From NCBI GenBank assembly GCA_914767715.1, contig OU612073.1, positions 21,390,001 to 21,454,000 of the forward strand: a stretch of 64,000 bases of DNA, given 5' to 3'. Both the position numbers and the translations under genes were made by a program. Each line of letters begins with the position of its first letter. Within the stretch, counting starts at the first letter, position 1. Positions 1 through 12,520 of this stretch are shown here, in pieces. The DNA is from Membranipora membranacea. Lineage: Eukaryota > Bryozoa > Gymnolaemata > Cheilostomatida > Membraniporidae. The notes under the pieces are model-generated. The model was not told where the DNA came from, did no database searches, and was given only the letters and a program-made list of their open reading frames with translations.

Positions 1-38
1 TAAACTTTGGGTCATGTGATTGTTACTGTACTTGACAG

Positions 39-2661
39 ATTACGCGCGCGAGCCTTCTACTCCATCACAACCAGATGAGTCTAAAGGAGGAGCTTCAGGT
101 CACGAAGGTGGCCCAGATGCCCCGGGACATGAGTCTTCAGGCTTAGATTACACAGTAGTTATTGTAGCAACAGTTGTACCTGCGGTAATAATGATTGGGC
201 TAATCATTATTGTGGCCATAATCGTAAACCAGTAAGTATCAGTTTATTTATTTCCTCTCTAAAATTGTGTATAGAAACATCTTGGCCTTGAATGTGTTTC
301 ATTAAAAAAGAGAAACGGCTTGATGTTGGAAGGAAACGCAAATTTTGTTTTTCATTAATGTTTCTAACAAATTGAATTTGACCATTATCCATGCTTCAGT
401 TTTGGGCGTATGCTGAATTAGAACAGGAATTTTACTTTAATTTAGTAGAGGTGTTTAAGGTCAGGCCTCTTGTTTTGCATATTGGCTTCTACCCAGTTAC
501 TAAGGAGTGACCACATCTCACTACTTGACACATGCCACCATGTGTGAGGCAGCTGTGTGCAGCCTCCGCTGATCTTTGTTTTCTTCTGCTTTACATACCA
601 GAATTTATGTTAATTTGGAGTTTGTCGGTCTGTCCCCAAGATAAACTCCATGCTTGTTTCTATGGGAGTTGATAAAAAATAATTTTCTAGATATGCGGAT
701 CTAGGGTTTATTCATAGTTCAGGCTCGTGCAGCCTACATAATATTCATATCTTATCATTTGGTTTATTTTCAGCCGCAGACAAAGAGCTGTACCAGATCC
801 ATATCAGCAGGTTTTTAATAACATGAACTATAACTCTACAATGGAGGTCCACTCAAGGCAGCGCCAACCTGTAAGCAATTAGGACAATCTTATTACTAAA
901 ACTTGGATCATTCTTTGTGGGCGAATGAACTGTGTACGTGGTTATGGAAATTAAATACTGATGTAGTGACAACTCAATAGGATTTGCCGGATTGGCAGTC
1001 TTGTTTATGAATGTTGAATCCAGATCATAACCATATTCATCTCCCCTTCGCTTGCCAGTAACAATCATCAGAACAAGGCGTTACAATCTTCCTTGATCAG
1101 AGGAGACAACTTTGAATTACAGTTACAATTTCTAATCAAAAATATTTGGGCTGAGCAGGGAGTGTCTCAGTTAACAGGAATTTCGAATTAACGTGATTCG
1201 GAGTAACCAGCTAACACTGTAGGCCTACCTGTTATCAATGTGTCATCAATGATAATCGGACAAAAACGGAGGATTAATTGTTACTCCTGGGCTGAAGCTG
1301 TTTGGGTTTAGTAATGTTATGTTTAACATAATATATTTCCTAGTTGCCCTTAATTAGCTCCACTCCAACTCCTGAATGAAATTTTCCAACCACTGGTGCA
1401 TAGTGTCGTCGTATGCAACTTTGCTAAAAGCAATAGGGAATGAAAATTGCAATATATGCATGTTCATTTTTGCTGTTTGTGGCATTATTAATTCACTGCA
1501 TCATTCTAGCATGATTCATGTATCAACTGCGGGTGTTAGTTTGTTTTGGAGGTTTTCACATGAAGAAAAGATCATCTCATTATTGAATTATGAGCATTTC
1601 CTCTTAGCTGCTTGCTCTGGCTCTGGCTGGTATGTGAACACAGCGAAGTAATAATGAATTCAGTTTAAAGAGCCGATTTCCATTCCTCATCACATTACCA
1701 TAAGTGAGAATAAGACGTTCCTAACTTTCCATTCTCCATACCAGATTGACTGATATATTATCCTTTATTGTAGACATTACCTCCCCCCAGAGGTACTCAT
1801 GGACATCAAACTACAACACTACAGATACGCAGACCTACAGAGGAGACTGTTTATTCTCCTACGGAGAGGCCAGAGAGTGGTGAAATCTATGAGGCTATCG
1901 CTCATGTAGACTATGAGGTAAGCTCTAAACTAGAGAAGTCACACGCTTCCCGCCCAGGCTCGATGCAGCTCAATCCTAGACCATCCTCTATACAGCTGTC
2001 ACATAAATCTACCACTATGATTGCCCGATCTCCTGTTGACTGGGGTAGTGATGAGTATGATGACCCAGCCTCTGTACACAATCAGCAAATAGCACAGAGA
2101 GGAGGGAGTCAGCAGTCAGGCAGTGATTACTATCACAGTATATCCCCAGTCTCACCTCAATACGCTGATATGGAACAGAATACTGAGTTACAAAGCACAA
2201 TGAGGCCCCCTCTACCCACCCCACCATCAGAGGGAAATCAGGCTCAGAACTCTGAGTATTGTGCTGTGTATCAGGACCCTGCACAGAATATGAGCAGACC
2301 TTCTGCTGCGACACCTACTACAAGTCCAATATACAGTGATACATATCAAGACCCAACTATAGGTATGAATATGACACGCCCACCCAGTCAGGGCTCAAAA
2401 TCACCTACTGATATCTACAGTGACACTTATCAAGACCCTACAATAGGTATGAGTATGACACTACCACCTGGCGAGGGCTCCACAACTCCCACCGATGTGT
2501 ACAGTGAGACATACCAGGACCCAGTCCTCACTGCTGCTACACTGCCATCTAATATGGATCTGAGGCCAATGTATGAGGTACCAGCAGCAGTAGAGAGTGG
2601 CGCATCTAACAGACAGTACTCAGTACTGAGGAAACAGGAGTCTGATGAATCTGTATATTGA
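39..2661 (+). CDS. Single-pass receptor-like protein, 3' part, with tyrosine-motif cytoplasmic tail
   Basis: The gene runs in from the left edge. Exons join in frame at 39-231, 774-870 and 1774-2661 (TGA at 2659-2661), giving about 391 residues. Exon 39-231 starts after a tacttgacag acceptor and encodes a Ser/Gly/Pro-rich stalk, then a transmembrane helix (TVVIVATVVPAVIMIGLIII). A basic stop-transfer stretch (HRRQR) follows across the first junction, which is phase 2; the second junction is phase 0. The long last exon encodes a disordered tail with many tyrosines: YEAI, DYE, YSPT, YCAV, YSDT, YEVP, YSVL and four YQDP. YxxP sites typically bind Crk/Nck-class SH2 domains, and SEYCAV fits the ITIM consensus S/I/V/L-x-Y-x-x-I/V/L. 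No kinase or phosphatase domain is present, so signalling by recruited SH2 proteins is inferred. The reading frame runs straight through a possible donor at 1918, so I kept that exon unspliced. The ectodomain lies outside the window. Confidence 0.78.
2320..2560 (+). repeat. In-frame 84-bp coding repeat in the receptor tail
   Basis: Three copies of a 28-codon unit have their first tyrosine codons at 2332, 2416 and 2500, exactly 84 bp apart. Each carries YSDTYQDP or YSETYQDP; the first two continue with TIGM. A looser fourth relative (YCAVYQDP) lies just upstream. The repeats multiply the putative SH2-docking site. Confidence 0.85.
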
Positions 2662-5600
2662 ACGAAGACGCCACTAATGGGAGCCCTCTCACTCTAGGCC
2701 CTGTGGTCACTGGCACTGCCGTACACAAAATTTTTAATGGTTGTAGATTTCAGATGGTTCTAATAGTTTATTTCCAGACCCCAACCCTGAACATTTTACT
2801 TTGTACCTAAGAAAAAGAAAACATAAACAGTTGAAGCTTGGGAACTATAAAACATTATTTGAAACAATTTAAATGAGTAAAAACGCTACTCTGAAAGTCA
2901 GTAACTGCAATATGTATAATCATATTTTTGAGTGTGTCAACGACTTTTTATGTCATACGAACTGGTATATAAAGGTATTCGGTGTTCCACCCAATAATAT
3001 CTCATATTGACTTCTTTGAAAAATTGAATGTGTTGTTTGTTATCTATATTTATATGACAAGACCTCAGCCACAATCATGAGATGTTTTGCTTTGCAAAAT
3101 ATTCTGTACTGATGGGAGATTGCTCTGATATCTGAGATATATAACAATAATCTTGTGCTGCTGATATCCAGTATGTCACTCTTACATACCAAGGTGACTT
3201 TATATGCCTGAGGTGTATTTTTGTTTACTATAATAATTTCGAGTTGATGTGATCCTCTGAAGTTGCTGCTCTCTATAGTAATGTTCTAACCTAGGAGCCC
3301 CCAGGGTATGGTACGTGTAAGGTATCCCGCCGCATATTAGCAGCAGCAACAAGAATGTTTTATATGATTTGAAGCCTATCTTCACTAAAATTGACGTTTT
3401 GGAAACCATGAATTTGGAAATAGGTTGGTTACTTGGACACACTGATATATATTATATCACATGGATTAGGGAAACATATCTGACCATGGACAAGCATATG
3501 GCTAGCTATGTATGGTTGCTGGATTCGTAATTGTTGACTTGTGTTCTTGGCTACCTTCCTCCATGTTTCTGTGATAAGCTGTAGGTGCCACTGCCAGTAG
3601 AGAAGTGATGGGTTATAAAAGATTGTGGTGTAATAAACACAGCAGCGTTTCCCCAATGCTTATCAACCAGGAAGTAAAAGTAACATGTGACTTATTACTC
3701 AGTTTCAACAATTTGTGTGCTTTGCACTTGCAAGCAAAGAAACGGGCTTTTTTGTGTTTAGATCTCTTGTATCAAATTAATTTTTTGTTATCTATGATTG
3801 TGTAACAAAATATGGCTTGTTTGAGTGAAAGTACTTGAATATGTTAAATACACATCAAATGTCCAATGAAAGCAGAAGTTCTGATAACAAATTAAAAGAA
3901 AAGAGAAGTATCCTAACATTTGATGGATGATATGCAAAACGCAGTTCAGGCAGTGAGGCGGAAGTGATTACTCCAATCTCACCATGATATGCCTACACAG
4001 AAATCTCCCCTTTAACTCCTCTCCCAGTATTGCAAGACAGTTTTTTCTGTCATCACATCATCACACATATCAATCGGTAATAATAATGTTGTGTGTAGTG
4101 TCAGTAGAGGTATGATTGACCATACAAACTTGTAGACCCACTAATTATGACATGCTCTTTCAGATTTTGGATGTTGTGAAACCATATTATCTTCGTTTCT
4201 TGATCACTTTCCCTTTCGCTGGCAGCGTATATCGCAATAAACCGCCTATTGTGCAACATAGTGTAAGTTACAATATTACCATTGCGATCAGCACGAAAAA
4301 CTCTACCAGCAACAACTGTCAAATCCTATCCACCCAAAATTGTAAATTGAAGTGACAAGATAGAAGGGGGCTGCCACCGGACTACTAATGCTTTGCTCAT
4401 AGACTTTTCTTAAAATCATGACACAAGATACTATATATATCCAGCTGTAGCTTACACAGGACCCACACAAGAAGGTCAGGGGGCAGACGACTCGATGAAG
4501 AATTATAGCAGTGGGACTGGGTGGGTTCAACCTCACGCCAATTCACGGACTGTATATATTTAAGCGCACTATGATTGTAGGAATCCATGAAGGGAACTCA
4601 AAAATTGTTATCAATGATTCACATTAATGTTAATTCAATTAAACAAAATGTTATTTTAGCTATTTTATCTTGTTTTGAATACAGTAACATTTGTGACCAA
4701 AGTGTGGTATTCTTATGGCAATAATGGCCTACTGTGCTTGGACTGGTGGTTGTTTGGATTTGTTTTGATGGGTCTGCAGTTTGTGGGCTGCTTTTAGTGG
4801 TTGTGACAAAGAACGATGTCTCTTGTGGTTGCAATGTCGCCTGGTTTGTGATTGGCTTTTTGAGGGTCGGACCATCTTGAGTGACCAATCTTGTGCTGTG
4901 CCCTGTGTTTGTGTCATGCATATCCACCGTTTGACCTGACAGTGCGTGATAATATTCAGACTTAAATAGACGTGCTTTTACAGAAAGACAATTTCATTTT
5001 ACCAACTTGTGACACCTCAACGATGGAGGAAGACGGGAAAAGGTGTGTTTTTAAACATTTATTTATAATACTTTTGCTAGATCAACTCCTTGGGTCAACA
5101 ACTAAATAATGCTTACTTGATAGTTTTCACAATACTTGGATAATTTTGATAATAATTTTTACGGCTTGATTGTTCAATTGTTCATTTTGTTCAATTATGA
5201 CTTGCTGTACAATTTTATCTAATTACATTTTTTGAGCAAACTTGCTAAATTGTCGTCATTTATTTTAGATTTCACGGTCTCGAATAAATCAAAAGATCAG
5301 TGAAACATAACCAAAGATTCCATCGTAACTTTCTAGCGTAAACCGCTATAGTGATACTGTTGTGGTGGTGCAATAGCTAATAATTGCGTTGAACAACCGG
5401 CATAAATAAAAAGATTTTTTTGCGATCAAAATTTCCCTTTATCATGCTTGAAGCTCTGCCACAACACAACGTTTTATCAAACTCGGGCAAATAACAGGTG
5501 TCAGGGGAGATCTGGACAATGCGGCCGAAATTCCATGATACTGTCACGCTCAAACAAAAATGTTGAGTTTACGACTGCATCCAATGTAACAATCAGTGTG

Positions 5601-5893
5601 TAATAAATTACCATAACCGCAATATCCTCTGTTTGGAGGATTTCTAACAAGACAAGCAAAGCAAATGGGACACAATTATTTTTTTAAAAACAACTTTGAC
5701 TTGCCAAACTTTTGGGAAGAGCTACATTTATTTGCTTTGATTTTACTCAATCGCTATTTAATGTTTGCTTTGATATACCTCAATCGCATTTTGAAGTTTG
5801 AACGCATGATAGATGCTCTGTTTTGACTGGACTGTTGTATATTAAGCATTTTCTGTCCCGAGTCAAACATTAACCTTCTTGTAGTGGTTCACG
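2662..5893. other. 3' flank and intergenic DNA without a supported gene
   Basis: AT-rich sequence after the receptor stop codon. The ORFs on both strands are short, unrelated and lack splice context. One possible isolated first exon lies at 5023-5042: an ATG with good context, six acidic/basic codons, then a gtgtgt donor. I could not find a phase-compatible partner (it ends in phase 2, the next gene's exons need phase 1). No clear polyadenylation signal was found for the receptor gene. Confidence 0.5.
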
Positions 5894-6937
5894 ATGGCAG
5901 CCTGTAACAGATTTCTGTTCGCTTTAGCTCTAGGTAAGAGAAATTCTTTAACTAATATGGCATGCACGCTCACCATGAATAAATACAGTAATGGGCTTAG
6001 GAGCATGCTCACCGACAACCTCTGACTGTTTATCTTTGTATTGTGGATTTTATTCAAGTTAAACATCTAGAACTGATAGTCAAGAGATATATCAGATCAA
6101 GGAGTTAAAGACATTTAACCCAGACTTTAAAATTTTCATTGCACTTCCTGTTTTTTTTCATATTGAACTTCTTTCTTTCTGTATTGAATATAATGACAAT
6201 GAAGAAGGGTGCATTGTCTGCTAACTTCACTGCTCCTTGGCTATCTACAACACTGTTACTTTACCTGGTTGTTTTGTTGTTGAAGGCCCCTTCTTACTTA
6301 GTGGATTAGCATTTGGTACCAAGTGCTATGTATGTGAAGGCACTTCAGACTGTGATGACCCCTTTAGTAGCTCAAGTAATATTCAGAAGGATTGTTCTCT
6401 TGGACTTGCGGAAGATGGTGGATGCAGTAAAGTGAAGGTTACCGGTTCTTACCAAGGGGCAACATTGACACAAGGTATAGTGTATGTGTGAGTAGGCGTA
6501 GGTATATGTATATCACGAAATGGATATTTTTCGTGTGTCCGTGATTCGTTGGTCGCAATAATTTGCTTATCCTGACTTGACAAACATTTATTTCTCATCA
6601 CCTCACATGCAAGAGTTTACTGAGCAATGTTATCTAGGTCAATCAATAAGCTGCCGGATTTTATTGACAGCTCAATGTGAATTGAATCCCTTGAGATGGT
6701 TTCAGCTCAAAGATTGTATCTCTTTCAGTCACTCGGGGTTGCGGAGGAGAAGGATTGAACAACCACTGTGATCATAGTGATGCATTCGAGCTTGATATAT
6801 ATGGTTTGGATACAAAGAGTTGGGTTTGTTTCTGCAAAGGGGCGCTGTGTAATAGTGCAACAGACAGCAAATTTACATCTAATGTAATCATTATCTATGT
6901 TTTGTGTTTTGTGCTCTGCTTTTTCTTCAATATCTAA
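5894..6937 (+). CDS. Ly6/uPAR-like (three-finger) secreted or GPI-anchored protein
   Basis: Exons 5894-5933, 6286-6474 and 6729-6937 splice with consistent phase-1 introns to 145 residues. Residues 1-24 form a signal peptide that exon 1 begins and exon 2 completes. The mature part starts TKCYVCEG and has ten cysteines. It ends WVCFCKGALCNS, which matches the Ly6/uPAR (LU) pattern of a CxxC start and a terminal C-C-x4-CN-type box, here C-F-C-x4-CN. The last residues (IIIYVLCFVLCFFFNI) are a hydrophobic tail reaching the stop codon, as in GPI-anchor signals. The family normally folds as a three-finger domain at the cell surface or outside the cell; partner and role here are unknown. The gene is complete and compact. 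A 59-nt palindrome lies 48 bp after the stop, possibly in the 3' UTR. Confidence 0.82.
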
Positions 6938-6985
6938 AAAGGTCTCAGTGGCAGTATGACAATTTTTTATATCATGTGGGTGCTC

Positions 6986-7044
6986 TAAATGAAATTGTAC
7001 ATGTTGATACCTACCGTAGGTATCAACATGTACAATTTCATTTA
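6986..7044. repeat. Perfect 59-nt palindrome
   Basis: Two 29-bp arms (6986-7014 and 7016-7044) are exact reverse complements around a single C at 7015. The tip reads TACCGTA. The palindrome is just downstream of the Ly6-like stop codon, so a transcript would fold into a very strong hairpin. Confidence 0.95.
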
Positions 7045-7227
7045 TCGTTTTTATCTCAATGTCGTAGCACAGTTTCAGGACTTCCATAAATTTTTGTGTT
7101 TTCACATAACATCACATGACATTTAACATAACACATCAAACTTACCTGGCACACATTAACACACACATACCATTCTTAATAATTTTGGCTGGGTCTACCA
7201 ATTTGGCTACCAGTTTGATCAATGACT

Positions 7228-7305
7228 TTATAATCTTTGGTTTGATCTTTGGTATTTATAATCTTTGGTTTGATCTTTGGTATTTATAATCTTTGGTTTG
7301 ATGGT
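7228..7305. repeat. 28-bp tandem repeat, about 2.7 copies
   Basis: The unit begins TTATAATCTTTGG and also contains an inner half-repeat (TTTGATCTTTGG). Copies start at 7228, 7256 and 7284. Confidence 0.85.
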
Positions 7306-7659
7306 ATGCTCTATCCGTTTGATACAGTATGATATAAACTAACTTAAGTAATTTGGCAAGAGCAATTTATTATGTCAGGAATGCAGTGGTCTTTTGTCAC
7401 TTATTCAGCCAATTGTTTTTGTGTTTCATTTTTTGCTTCACTATATAACTATCATCAATAAAAAGTGTTTGCAAGTGTTTGCATTCAGAGTCATTATATA
7501 TAAGCTAGTTTTGGTAATCGGTGGTTGGGCAGATATTCTGCTATGTTGACACATCATTGTTGGCCAAAATTCATTACGTAATACAGCAGCGTAATTATGG
7601 CTTTATTTGGATATTTGACAGGTGGTTTTTGGTCACTTCGCTCAATGTGTCAATGCCTA

Positions 7660-7723
7660 GCCTTGTCACACGGCTACTTTTTATTTTTGTTGGTAAAACA
7701 AAAAATTAGCCGCGTGACAAGGC
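7660..7723. repeat. Inverted repeat beside the minisatellite
   Basis: Arms 7660-7676 (GCCTTGTCACACGGCTA) and 7707-7723 are reverse complements with one mismatch. They surround a short A/T-rich loop. It may be a miniature palindromic element. Confidence 0.7.
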
Positions 7724-7733
7724 CTGTACCCAG

Positions 7734-8030
7734 TAGCCTGTAGCCTGTAGCCTGTAGCCAGTAGCCTGTAGCCAGTAGCCAGTAGCCTGTAGCCAGTAGC
7801 CTGTAGCCAGTAGCCTGTAGCCTGTAGCCAGTAGCCTGTAGCCAGTAGCCTGTAGCCAGTAGCCTGTAGCCAGTAGCCAGTAGCCTGTAGCCAGTAGCCT
7901 GTAGCCAGTAGCCAGTAGCCTGTAGCCAGTAGCCTGTAGCCAGTAGCCTGTAGCCAGTAGCCAGTAGCCTGTAGCCAGTAGCCTGTAGCCAGTAGCCTGT
8001 AGCCAGTAGCCTGTAGCCAGTAGCCAGTAG
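7734..8030. repeat. 7-bp minisatellite with two unit types (TAGCCTG / TAGCCAG)
   Basis: About 42 consecutive heptamers differ only at one position (T or A). The 7-bp period keeps several frames open, so the long minus-strand ORFs of 126-130 codons here are repeat artefacts. Confidence 0.95.
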
Positions 8031-9170
8031 AATAGTGATTGCAGAGAGCAGCAAAGGAACTAAGAAAATTCATTCACTCATCTATCATGTTCCAACACCT
8101 TTTGTGTTTCCAACTGCTTAGAAATTTTTTTTTGAGTTATCTTAAAATGTCTCCCGCATCAGATGTATTTTTTGTTATTCCTTATGTTAAACAAGTTAAG
8201 GATACAATATTGGTTGGTGCATTGCTAGCTCTGGTAATAATCAAATTGAATGACTTTGTGAAATAAGACCCGAATGTTCCTGGATCAAGTTCTATTAGGC
8301 CCGGTAAATTATGAATGGTTTGTGAATCCATGCTACATATACGGGCTGTGAGAGCTGTTCAATTCAAATCAGGTTAGGCCTTTTGTCAAATATAAGGCAC
8401 ATTTTCAGTCAGTAGCTCATGTGTGGCTCCTGATCAGAAATATTTCACCATTTGATCCTCAAGTCTGATGTAATTAAAGCCAATTTATTTTTTGCATACT
8501 TATACATTTTTAGCGGGCCATTAGTAGTCGCTATGGAACGGTGTGAAATAAAATCTGTGCTGGCTAACATTAAGTCGCATCTATACAAGCCAAATTATAC
8601 CCTCTAGCTAATATTCACTGATGTAGGGTCTGTACCTATTTAGGAATTTTCTTACTCTTACACTCTTTGGATGTTGGTTCTACACTGAATGGATTTGCTT
8701 GCCAATTGTGGTTTTTTATAAAAAGCTAATAAAAACAGTGGAAAATATCTTGATGATGATGAAATGTTATGGTTATTGTGTGTAATTTACCATACAATCA
8801 GCATGAGTTTACTATCTTACCAAAGATTATAAATACTTGATCTTACATACTCTGTTGTTCTACTCAACGTAAATATAATAATAGTGTTTAAGTAATGTCA
8901 TAATGTTATATCATCTATAGAGGAAAGCAGTCAGGTTATATAATATACGGTATGTGATCATTTGCATCCCAAACATTATTGCCATCTGTGCTAAAGCAGA
9001 CTATTTTTGATGTTAAAACTGCAAATGCTCTAAACCTTGATCATCAGTGTGTCAAAAAAATGACATGCCATTCAAAGAGAGTTATATTCAATAAGATGTT
9101 ATTAAATGAAAAATGCCCAAGCTTAATAAGTGGACAGATGAGGCAATGATTCTTTGCTCTAGCTGATACT
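8031..9170. other. Non-coding AT-rich spacer
   Basis: No ORF, splice pattern, repeat or RNA gene that I can support was seen between the minisatellite and the large repeat array. Confidence 0.5.
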
Positions 9171-12100
9171 ACAGATAATACAAAGATAATCTATAGCTTT
9201 TCTTTGTTCACTATCCGTAACAGCTCTTGTTTAGCTTTAGCTTTAGCTTTAGCTGTAGCTAGAGGAGGTAACCAGTTCTCATAATATAGCCGATGGGTGC
9301 GGACAGTTAAAACACCAGTCTCCAAAGTTAACCTTCGTTTAAAAAAGGACTTGATGCGACTCTCTTGGGATTATCAAGGACAGGAGAAATGGATTTTGAT
9401 CTGTTAAATTGAAATTGGACTGAACTCCTTCTTTTTGTGAGGGCAATGAACTAAACCATTGTTGAGGGTAAGTTGTATATGTTTTATTTCTTGGCTGTGT
9501 ATTTCTCTAAATGCAATACAAAATGCCACCATCATGTTCGTTGGGTTCAGTGAGAGGTTGCATATGACAGCTATTTACTCCACTGACTAATCAGGCTGAG
9601 TTTGAAGTCAGAAGTTATAACAACCCCAATTTTTTGTGGAGCTTTGAGTTCAGCTACGGCTAAAAGTATTCTTCATGCTTATGATAATAATTGACAGTAG
9701 CAATGTCACAGGCAAATCAAAAAATGTGGGCATGACAAAGCTTAATCAACGGTATAGCAAACTTGGTTGATTTTACCCCATCTATTTTCAGAAAAGCTTT
9801 TGAATTATTTAAAATCAACCAGTGACCAGCTGCTCTCCCCTGCGGATGATTGCGCCAGTAAAAGCATGATATCAGGGATGATTCTCGAAACACAGGACAC
9901 TCTATAGAAGAGTCAGCAGGAAGGAGTAGGCAGCCCAATGAACAAGAATATTGAGTACCAAAGGCTACACCGCCTGTATTTCGCTGAGCCAACGCACGTT
10001 CAGTAAGTTGATCTAATCACCTTCCAAAGACCATCATGTTTTTGGACTTCTAAAGCGTACAAATCTCCACTTTGTTTTCTCTTGTGACTGAAGCCGGTAG
10101 AATACAGTGTGGTTCAGCCACCCGGAATATTATGATGATTGTCATTTTTACGTTTTGTTGTAGGCTTATCCATCAGTCCATCACAATGAAGATATAGATT
10201 TTTGATCCGCTCTGCACCAACAAGTACCTGAAAATTTTGAAGGCCATCACACAGATTAAAGGGAAATATCATAATCTGAATAAACATACCTAAGTCCTAA
10301 CTAAGAGTACTGGTACGTACATGCTCAAGAACCTGATATTGTCAAAGACAAAGATGGCTGGCATTATGATAAGGTGAGTGTTATTTTATTTCTCCAATTT
10401 TTGCTGTTGAGCTAATTTGTCATAGCGTAATAAGGAAAATTCTAATCCAAAAAATTGAATTGCCAACTTTTTTCAAAAGTCCATCTGTTTCGGTGTATTA
10501 ATTGATCAACTTCTCAAACTAAACACTGATGATGATCAATGTTTTAAACTTTTATGGCATGTTATTCCGTGGATGAGACTCTAACGTCAAACGATCACAA
10601 GAATCAATCCCTCAATATCATCTCTTTATGTTGATGCATACTAAGGTTGTTATACAAATGCTGCCAATGTAGGTTAGAATTGGTAGGTTGGTTCACTCTA
10701 TGCGATGAGAACGCGAGGTTGGTTCACTCAAAATTCACAATTGGCCGTTGAGAACGCGATGCCACATTCCCAGGGAGATGTTGAGCTGATTGCAGTTTCC
10801 AATAACCCTATTGCAATTCCCTTTTTTTAGGATGAGTAACAACACTGAGTCATCGTCCAGATATGGATATTTTGATATAAATGACTGTGAAAACTTGAAA
10901 AATCATGACCGAAGACTTTAGATTCCTGATGTGTTCACTAAGCTGTTGCAACTTGGTGGAGATACTATCATATCATCACGTGACTCTTCGATCGGTTCTT
11001 TGCAGTGTCATATAACACTCTGATCTGTGCAGGTAAGACATGAATGTATTAAAACAGGATTGGAGAGCCGGCATATTGCCAGGCAGTTGATTTCAATTTC
11101 TGTCAGCAAGTTTTATGACTCAAAATGATTATCATAATGCAATGCGTTGGATGTTGGACCATTATACCCATAGGCGTATTTAACCTGTCTGGTCAACTCT
11201 CTAACAAAACTAGCCCCGCGCAGCGGAAAATTTTTTTTTCAGGAGACAAGCATCTGTTAGAGACTCTAACAAATTTGTTAGAGTCTCTAACAAATTGTTA
11301 GAGTAGAGAATATTAACATAACCAGACAAACTCCAATGGTAAGTAAGTGACTTGTTGACCTCCAGGTTAAAGATTGGAAAATCAACATCATTCCCCAGAA
11401 TAAATATGATGTATATAATTTACTTACATTGCATTACTTTACATCTTTGAGGAAGAATAAAAGGCTTCAACTGCAATTATTATGATCTCCAGAGATTTGG
11501 GCAGCATTAGGGTAGCATGAGGAAGTTTTTAGGGAGAAAAGATTTGCTCTATCTGTATTTTCCTGTAACTTCGTTGCATCCCAAAGTATTAATTAAGATG
11601 ACCTTGGAATATCAATAGACAACAAAAAGTCTACTGGTTTCATATCAAAATTTTACTTTTATGTCCAGTGACAAAGAGAGGACAACTAATAATAATAACA
11701 GAAAAAGAAGACAATTCCTCATTACTTGATTCGAGGGTGGAACATTTTTCCCAACACTCTAACCATCCTTGCCTCTAACATTCGAGAGTTCGAGATAGTT
11801 AAATACGCCTATGATTATACCCACAAGTGTTTGTAGTCGTTTGAGAGGTTACCAGTGTATGTAGTTTCCATCGTTGATTCTGCCATCAAATAATTAAAAA
11901 ACTCATTTTGTAGATTGTACTTCTACTGACAGCAGGATTGGCTTTGCGTGGCTTGCATAGCTGTTAACTGATGTTATACACCATAGCTCAACCAAGCAGG
12001 AAATTATGGATGGTTCGACTATCGACAACTCTGGATATATAAACTAAGGTAGGATGTATTGACAGTTTCACCTTCAACCACTGCCTAATAAAATTTTATG

Positions 12101-12520
12101 CTGCCATGTTCCAACCCAACCTTCATGAATGATAAATTAAATATAGCCATAGGTCCAGCGTCTGACGCATTGTAGGCTGTCATATGGGTGCAAAATATTT
12201 GTTAGTAACCCTGATGTCTGATGAAACGCAACCGAAAATAATACTGCTTTGGAACCAACAGTGCATTGAATGGTGTTAATCAATATGACATTAGATTTGT
12301 AGGTGGGGAAGTTAGGAAACTATGTGTACCAACCAACTATGATGTCATTAAAAAATAATATCAATTTCTGAATTAAATCACTATTGGTGAGCACCTACTT
12401 CCTCGAGGGGAAACAACAGCAACTCTAAAATGCAGAAAAATTTAGTCTGAGCCCCCCAGACTTTTGCCCCTCATCCGACGCCCCCCCCCCCCCAATTACA
12501 TCAAATTTGATATTTACACT
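9171..12520 (+). repeat. Large tandem repeat unit 1 (includes a transposon insertion)
   Basis: First copy of the array. Landmarks shared with later copies: GTAACCAGTTCTCAT near 9268, an AGGACAGGAGAAA block near 9377, a donor-like AAGGTGAGTG near 10371, a GATGAGTAAC block near 10831, GTGCAGGTAAGAC near 11029, and ACTAAGGTAGGAT near 12043. The copy is lengthened by the 645-bp element at 11169-11813. It opens with a (TTAGCT)n run near 9231. A run of 13 C lies at its right end (12481-12493). Confidence 0.75.
11169..11813. mobile_element. Non-autonomous hAT-like element with 8-bp target duplication
   Basis: Perfect 16-bp terminal inverted repeats (CATAGGCGTATTTAAC ... GTTAAATACGCCTATG) are flanked by the 8-bp direct repeat ATTATACC (11161-11168 and 11814-11821). 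Units 2 and 3 of the array keep the matching site without the insert, so the event followed the array duplication. CA...TG ends and an 8-bp TSD are typical of hAT elements. It encodes no transposase. Inside are short palindromic TTAGAGTCTCTAAC motifs. Confidence 0.85.

Noticed and set aside
1918-1923. Splice donor GTAAGC inside the last exon of the receptor gene
   Set aside because: The frame continues open and tyrosine-motif-rich for another 740 bases, so retention is more likely than splicing.
4619-4927. 102-codon Thr-rich ORF on the minus strand
   Set aside because: Low-complexity composition, no splice or start context, and an overlapping ORF in another frame.
5023-5042. Start exon of an additional gene
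   Set aside because: ATG and donor are present, but no phase-compatible following exon was found.
7674-8073. Two minus-strand ORFs of 126-130 codons
   Set aside because: Translation of the 7-bp minisatellite only.
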